The position numbers were made by a program, and so were the translations under genes. Of a stretch of DNA of 5,590 nucleotides, positions 1 to 4,100 are shown piece by piece. The first letter of the stretch is position 1, and the number at the start of each line of letters is the position of its first letter. Where the stretch lies: NCBI GenBank assembly GCA_003663295.1, contig QMZS01000066.1, positions 1 through 5,590 on the forward strand, written 5' to 3'. The stretch comes from Candidatus Aenigmatarchaeota archaeon (GTDB lineage Archaea > Aenigmatarchaeota > Aenigmatarchaeia > QMZS01). The notes under the pieces were generated by a model, which worked only from the letters and a program-made list of their open reading frames with translations, was not told where the DNA came from and made no database searches.

Positions 1-49
1 CAATAATATTTATAAATTCTTTCCTCCAAGGAGATATAATGAATTTCAT
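1..49 (-). CDS. 5' end of an unrecognised gene, runs off the left edge
   Basis: Only the first 16 codons are present (MKFIISPWRKEFINII), so no function can be given. I prefer the ATG at 49-47 because GAGTGA ends four bases before it, the same four-base spacing as the two GGTGA sites of the genes upstream in this cluster. An earlier in-frame ATG at 61-59 would add MSEI and would follow the TAA of the upstream 90-residue gene after one base, but it has no Shine-Dalgarno match. With either start the gene is tightly packed behind its neighbour on the same strand, so co-transcription is likely. The start is basic and aromatic (PWRKEF) with no signal peptide, which suggests a cytoplasmic protein; that is inference from very little sequence. 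Confidence 0.55.
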   Translation of the reverse strand, partial: MKFIISPWRKEFINII

Positions 50-53
50 AATT

Positions 54-59
54 TCACTC
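54..59 (-). promoter_or_regulatory. Partial Shine-Dalgarno site deciding the start at 49
   Basis: On the minus strand GAGTGA is followed by AATT and then ATG. It is a partial match to the archaeal consensus GGAGGTGA. The four-base spacer equals that of the other two minus-strand sites in the window, which is the reason for choosing this start over the ATG at 61. Confidence 0.4.
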
Positions 60-62
60 ATT

Positions 63-335
63 TTAATTTTCTTTTTCTTTGATTTCTTTTACTTTTTCTT
101 CAAGAATTTCACTTAATTTTATGAAATATAAAAATGCATAATCTTCATAATTTGGAAGAAACAAAGAAAAACTGCAAATATACTCCCCTGCTACTTGTTC
201 GCACGCTTTTGGAATATCCCAACCAATAGTTTCTATAAGTTCTAGTGCTCTATATGCTAAATTTATTATTTCATTTTCATTAATTACTTCTTCGATTAAG
301 GCCTTCCTATTCACATCTTCGTTATATGAAATCAT
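63..335 (-). CDS. Unrecognised 90-residue protein
   Basis: I do not recognise the family. The protein is soluble in character, with no signal peptide or membrane span. Residues about 8-36 (KALIEEVINENEIINLAYRA and onward) look helical, a middle part holds Cys45 and Cys54 and aromatic residues (GEYICSFSLF), and residues about 66-90 form a second helix ending in a highly charged tail (EEKVKEIKEKEN). The start is supported by GGTGA four bases before the ATG. The ATG overlaps the stop of the methyltransferase fragment as ATGA, an arrangement typical of translational coupling, and the TAA is close to the next start, so this is the middle of a minus-strand operon. The frame stays open only about ten codons upstream of the ATG, to a TAG. 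One added base in the A5 run at 357-361 would join it to the methyltransferase frame, so a split-gene reading is possible, but the ribosome binding site favours an independent gene. Confidence 0.65.
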   Translation of the reverse strand: MISYNEDVNRKALIEEVINENEIINLAYRALELIETIGWDIPKACEQVAGEYICSFSLFLPNYEDYAFLYFIKLSEILEEKVKEIKEKEN

Positions 336-475
336 TTTATCACCAAAATATTCCCATTTTTCCCGCTAAATTCTATTCCAAAAGGTGGGTCTGTTATAAC
401 CAAATCAGCATTAACATTATTCCAATCATTCATATCCTTTATTTCAAATTTTTCTAAAAGCTTCTTTATAATCAT
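332..475 (-). pseudogene. N-terminal fragment of a DNA amino-methyltransferase (N4-cytosine/N6-adenine type)
   Basis: The 47-residue product starts MIIKKLLEKF and contains ADLVITDPPFGIEFSGKNGN at residues 23-42. DPPF (29-32) is catalytic motif IV of the DNA N4/N6 amino-methyltransferases, which methylate exocyclic amino groups using S-adenosylmethionine. A motif IV this close to the N terminus fits the beta class (order IV-X-I). In relatives I remember, FxGK is followed by NYNR and 150 or more further residues with the cofactor-binding motif. Here the frame ends five residues later (ILVIK, then TGA), so the cofactor site is missing and enzymatic activity is not expected. The start at 475 is chosen because GGTGA stands four bases upstream; a TTG at 523 would extend the frame by 16 codons but has no such support. 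The intact start suggests recent truncation by deletion or frameshift, or a small retained leader gene. Downstream residues do not resemble the rest of a methyltransferase. Confidence 0.6.
340..344 (-). promoter_or_regulatory. Shine-Dalgarno site for the 90-residue gene
   Basis: GGTGA followed by TAAA and then ATG on the minus strand. It lies inside the last codons of the methyltransferase fragment and fixes the start at 335. It matches the anti-Shine-Dalgarno end of archaeal 16S rRNA (consensus GGAGGTGA). Confidence 0.65.
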
Positions 476-479
476 CTTT

Positions 480-484
480 TCACC
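480..484 (-). promoter_or_regulatory. Shine-Dalgarno site for the methyltransferase fragment
   Basis: GGTGA, then AAAG, then ATG on the minus strand. Spacing and sequence match the site of the following gene, so I place the methyltransferase start at 475 and not at the upstream TTG. A Shine-Dalgarno site on this gene hints that it was internal to a longer transcript. Confidence 0.6.
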
Positions 485-515
485 GCTCATAATTCTCTTT
501 GTTTTTTTGATTTTA

Positions 516-659
516 TTAAGCAAAATTTCTATGTAGGGATAAAATTTGTGATCTTAGTATATCATCAATAATGGATATAAAGTCTTTGAATTTGTTTTTA
601 AATAATCTGTCTATAGCATTGCAACTAACCAAAATCAATCTAAAAAAGAGATTTCTCAT
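516..659 (-). CDS. Doubtful 47-residue ORF upstream of the methyltransferase fragment
   Basis: ATG at 659 to TAA at 516, product beginning MRNLFFRLILVSCNAIDRL and continuing through a lysine-rich stretch to an amphipathic segment (KDFISIIDDIL). There is no Shine-Dalgarno site and no convincing TATA box at the right distance. Near its 3' end another frame opens (HKFYPYIEILLNKIKKTKRI), which would continue a helical protein if one base were lost or gained. The ORF could therefore be the worn remains of the gene that once preceded the methyltransferase, or chance in AT-rich spacer DNA. I recognise no family. Confidence 0.2.
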   Translation of the reverse strand: MRNLFFRLILVSCNAIDRLFKNKFKDFISIIDDILRSQILSLHRNFA

Positions 660-734
660 TGATAAAATTAAAATCTTATTTCAACAATTGCCGTTATCTT
701 TCTTATAATTAAAATAAAGAATAGTCTACAAATT
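660..734. other. Divergent intergenic spacer
   Basis: AT-rich spacer between the minus-strand cluster and the plus-strand genes. It holds the TATA-like box for the membrane protein gene. I see no RNA gene, inverted repeat or long direct repeat in it. If the ORF at 516-659 is not real, the gene-free stretch runs from 476 to 734, and that extra part also shows nothing beyond the ORF fragments described. Confidence 0.5.
702..712 (+). promoter_or_regulatory. TATA-like box for the membrane protein gene, leaderless style
   Basis: CTTATAATTAA is centred about 28 bases before the ATG at 735. Archaeal TATA boxes lie about 25-28 bases before the transcription start, so transcription would begin at or next to the start codon. 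No Shine-Dalgarno sequence precedes 735, which agrees with a leaderless mRNA. In an AT-rich spacer a TATA-like string can arise by chance, so the support is the spacing together with the missing ribosome site. Confidence 0.45.
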
Positions 735-1076
735 ATGGAGATGAAAGAGATAGGAAGTTATATCTTCCTTCTTGGGATAATTGTAGCAGTAGTTGCAGGG
801 TTGGCAGTAAATTACATATCAGCATATACAGAGATTATAGGTGTAATATTGGTGATTGTTGGTATAATTGTTGGTCTTCTAAACATTGAAGCAGAAGAAG
901 TAGAGTCCTTCTTAATTGCAGCAATTGCTTTGGCAGTTACAGGAGGAGCAAGTTTTGGAGCTTTAGGAACAATAGGTCTATACTTAAGTGCAATTGTAAC
1001 AAATATTGCAACATTGGTTGCTCCAGCAGCAGTAATTGTAGCAATAAAAGCTGTCTATAAATTTGCAAAAGAATAA
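735..1076 (+). CDS. Small multi-pass membrane protein, function unknown
   Basis: The 113-residue protein is mostly hydrophobic with about four membrane segments: residues 9-27 (IFLLGIIVAVVAGLA), 33-50 (IIGVILVIVGIIVGLL), 59-77 and 82-104. A short acidic loop (IEAEEVES, 51-58) separates the second and third, and a basic end (KAVYKFAKE) follows the last. The overall pattern, with GIIVGLLNI before an acidic turn and then FLIAAIALAV, resembles small conserved membrane proteins I recall from DPANN archaea; none has a function known to me. No catalytic motif is visible, and Gly/Ala-rich helices suggest tight packing or oligomers. ATG 735 is chosen over the in-frame ATG at 741 because the TATA-like box fits leaderless initiation there. 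The giant subtilase gene starts 36 bases downstream on the same strand, so a shared envelope role is possible but unproven. Codon use is rich in ATA, GTA and GCA. Confidence 0.8.
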   Translation: MEMKEIGSYIFLLGIIVAVVAGLAVNYISAYTEIIGVILVIVGIIVGLLNIEAEEVESFLIAAIALAVTGGASFGALGTIGLYLSAIVTNIATLVAPAAVIVAIKAVYKFAKE

Positions 1077-1100
1077 ATTTATTTTTTTATAATTTTTTGG
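1077..1100 (+). terminator. T-rich tract after the membrane protein gene, candidate archaeal terminator
   Basis: Directly after the TAA at 1074-1076 the plus strand reads two T-rich runs (T7 at 1082-1088 and T6 at 1093-1098) without a stem-loop. Archaeal RNA polymerase can terminate at such U-tracts without a hairpin. The same bases include a TATA-like string for the next gene, so both functions may overlap; which dominates cannot be seen from sequence. Confidence 0.4.
1085..1095 (+). promoter_or_regulatory. Possible TATA-like box for the subtilase gene
   Basis: TTTTATAATTT is centred about 23 bases before the ATG at 1113, slightly closer than the usual 25-28. The spacer to 1113 has no GGTGA-like ribosome site, so a leaderless transcript is plausible. 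Alternatively the gene is read through from the membrane protein gene 36 bases upstream. Confidence 0.3.
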
Positions 1101-1112
1101 TTTATTTTATTA

Positions 1113-4100
1113 ATGAAAACCTATGTTTTTTTAATTTTATTGATTGTTTTAACTGCGCCATGTTTGGCAGATAGCTATATCATAACCCCTCCAAATCAAC
1201 AAGTGGTTATTTCTGGATTCAGTGGAAAAGAAATAAATTGTACTCCAATTTACGGAACAAATTCCTGTTCTGGAGAATTAAACGAAACTCTAGTTGAAGA
1301 ATTAAAGGCAAAAGGATACAAAATTTATCCAAATCTGAAAGTTTATGCTTTTTTGGATAAGTCTGTTCCGCAGATTCAGGCGGATAAATTATGGAATATT
1401 TCTGTAAATGGAATAAATTTAACTGGAAAAGGACAGACTATCTGTATTATCGATACGGGAATTGATTATAATCATTCTGCTCTTGGTGGAGGGTGGGGAA
1501 ATAAAGTTATTGCTGGATGGAGATTTTTGGATGGTTGCACTATAAATAATCAGAGTTGTAATTGTACCTACAATAATTCTGCCTGTTATGATGATAACGG
1601 GCATGGGACTCATGTTGCTGGAATTATAAGTTCTACAAATGAAACTTATAGAGGAGTTGCTCCTGATTCAAAATTAGTTGTTGTTAAAGTTTTAAACAGT
1701 TCTGGTTCTGGGTTGGAGAGTGATCTAATTAGCGGGATAAATTATTGTGTTGATCATTCAGAAGAATACAATATTTCTGTTATTTCAATGAGCTTGGGAG
1801 ATGAAACTTATCATAATACTACTTATTGTGATAATTGCTCGCTACCTTTAACTTCTGCAATAAACAATGCAACTGCAAAAAATATTTCTGTTATTGTTGC
1901 AAGCGGAAATGAGCATAATTCAACTGCCATTTCATTGCCCGCATGCATTCAGAATGCAACTCCTGTTGGTTCTGTGAATGGTGAAGATTCAATTTCTAGT
2001 TTTAGCAATTACTGGGATTTGCCAATTCTCTTTGCTCCAGGCGAATCAATTTATTCAACTTGGTCAAATGGCTGGAGTTTTGATTCTGGAACTTCAACGG
2101 CAACCCCTCATGTTGCAGGAGTTTTTGCCTTGATGAGGCAATATTTAAGTTTGACAAACAAAACAAAAACACCGCAGGAATTAGAGGATTTAGCAATATC
2201 AACAGGAAAAAATGTAACAGCAAATGAAAACAATTCAAGAATAGATGCTTATAATTTTTATCTTGGTTTATCTTCTACAAATTTAAGTGAATGTACCGAA
2301 ATAGGTTCCTCAGGATACTACAATTTAACAGGAAATGTTTCTTCAAATGGAACATGCTTTACAATCAAAGCACATAATGTTACTTTAGACTGCAAAGGAT
2401 ATAAAATAATCGGTAATACTTCTGGATATGGCATCAACATTACAAATTACAACAATGTAACAATAAAAAATTGTATTGTGATGAACTTCAGCGTTGGCGT
2501 TAATTTATATTCTTCCTTAAACAATATCTTAACCAACAATACAATAAATAATAGTTCTCAGTACGGAATCCGTTTAATTTCTTCTTCAAATAATACACTA
2601 ATTAACAATACGGTGAGTAATAATAATGAAGGGATTTTAATACAATCTTCCTTTAGTAATACAATAACTAATAATTTAATTGTAAATAACTCATATGGTG
2701 TTTATCTGAATTCCAGCTCTATTAACTTAATTTATAATAATCTCTTCAACAATACAAATAATTTTAATTTTATTAGCAATGATACAAATTACTGGAACAC
2801 AACAAACCAGACAGGAACAAGAATTTATTCAAATGGAAATCGGATAGGGGGTAATTATTACACGAATTCTGCTGGGAATGGATATTCTGATACTTGTGTA
2901 GATTCAAACAAAGATGGTTTTTGTGATATTCCTTACAATTTAACTGGTGACGGGAATAATACGGATTATCTTCCTTTAACTAACATAAATCCTGAAGTTA
3001 TGATTATTGAACCTGTTAACTGGTGGTATTTTTACAATAACATTATTGAATTAAACTTGAGTGTGAATGAGACTTACTCAATAGATTACACCAATGTCTC
3101 GGTTATAGATTATAAAGGTACAATTGTTAACTCAACCACAACTTCGAAAACAGGAAATTTCAAAATAAACATTTCAGTGAGTGAATCTGGTGTTTATTGG
3201 GTAAATGCAACAACTTATGATAATTTTGGTGGTTCCAATTCAGATTCTGTTCTTGTGGTTGTTGATTTAACAAACCAAGGCACAAACCCAACACAAATAA
3301 ATCTAAGTCTAAGTGAAACTGAAAATTCAACTATAGGAAGTTTTGAAATATTAAACGGCTCAAAAGAAACAATTCTTGGTTTTTCAGACTTTGGTCTTTC
3401 ATACTTGTTCAATGGAACAATAGGAAATGAAAATAAAAGTTTTCTATTTTTGGTTCCGGAAAGCAAAAATTTAACAGCAAATCTTACTTGGTCAAATAAT
3501 GCTACAAACCTAACTCTAGAATTGAAAAATCTGCGTAAAGGAGAGATACACAAAAATACTTCTTCGGGAAACAATTATTCCTATATTGAATTGAATTCCT
3601 CAAATGTAGATTATGGATTTTGGAAAGCAATTGTTTCTGGAGATGTTTCTGGAGCAAGTGAGAATTTTAGTTTAGAAATAAGGTTGAAAGGATATCTGTT
3701 TGATATTAATTTCACTGAATTGGGATATTATATAAATACCGAAAGTATCGCAGCAGAAGGTGAACATATCAGATATTTTTATGTACCTGCTAACAGTATA
3801 GTAAATATAACTTTATCAAGTAATGGTGGGAGTTTTTTAAGAATATCCTTATATAACTCTACAGGAAGCCAAATTAATTCCAATCTTAGTTCAAGTGGTA
3901 TAGCAAAAATTTCAGAAAATTTGGTTAAAGGTTTATACAAGATAAAAGTAAAAAACCAAGGAGTAACTAGTAGTTATAATTATAATCTTACTTTTGAATT
4001 TTCACAAATCAACTTTACAAACCTTGGAAATTTAACACCTGAGAAAAAAGTTGATACATATTTCAAATTGTTTCAAAATCAGGGACCTGTGGATGGAAAG

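Noticed and set aside
345..365. Programmed -1 ribosomal frameshift joining the methyltransferase fragment to the 90-residue ORF
   Set aside because: The A5 run is not in the frame phase needed for a canonical slippery heptamer, no downstream stem is obvious, and the second ORF has its own Shine-Dalgarno site and ATG.
476..523. TTG start at 523 extending the methyltransferase fragment by 16 codons
   Set aside because: The ATG at 475 has GGTGA four bases upstream, as in the next gene; the extension has no ribosome site and is lysine-rich spacer-like sequence.
1149..1166. Lipoprotein signal at Cys17 of the subtilase
   Set aside because: The residue before the cysteine is proline (LTAPC), which does not fit a lipobox; cleavage after Ala19 by signal peptidase I is more likely.
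1419..1613. Minus-strand ORF of 64 codons opposite the S8 catalytic domain
   Set aside because: It lies antisense to codons for the catalytic Asp and His motifs, has no recognisable domain, and is explained as a shadow of the peptidase frame.
2002..2238. Minus-strand ORF of 78 codons opposite the catalytic Ser region
   Set aside because: It is antisense to GTSTATPHVAG and neighbouring codons; its composition is that of a reversed coding frame and nothing is recognised.
2451..2760. CRISPR-like array suggested by recurring AATAATAC/AACAATAC strings
   Set aside because: Copies are imperfect, the unit of about 66-69 bases keeps codon phase, and the repeat is explained by beta-helix rungs in the protein.
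3215..3574. Minus-strand ORF of 119 codons opposite the Ig-like and PPC-like modules
   Set aside because: The plus-strand frame is continuous and domain-like here; the antisense product shows no motif, membrane pattern or ribosome site.
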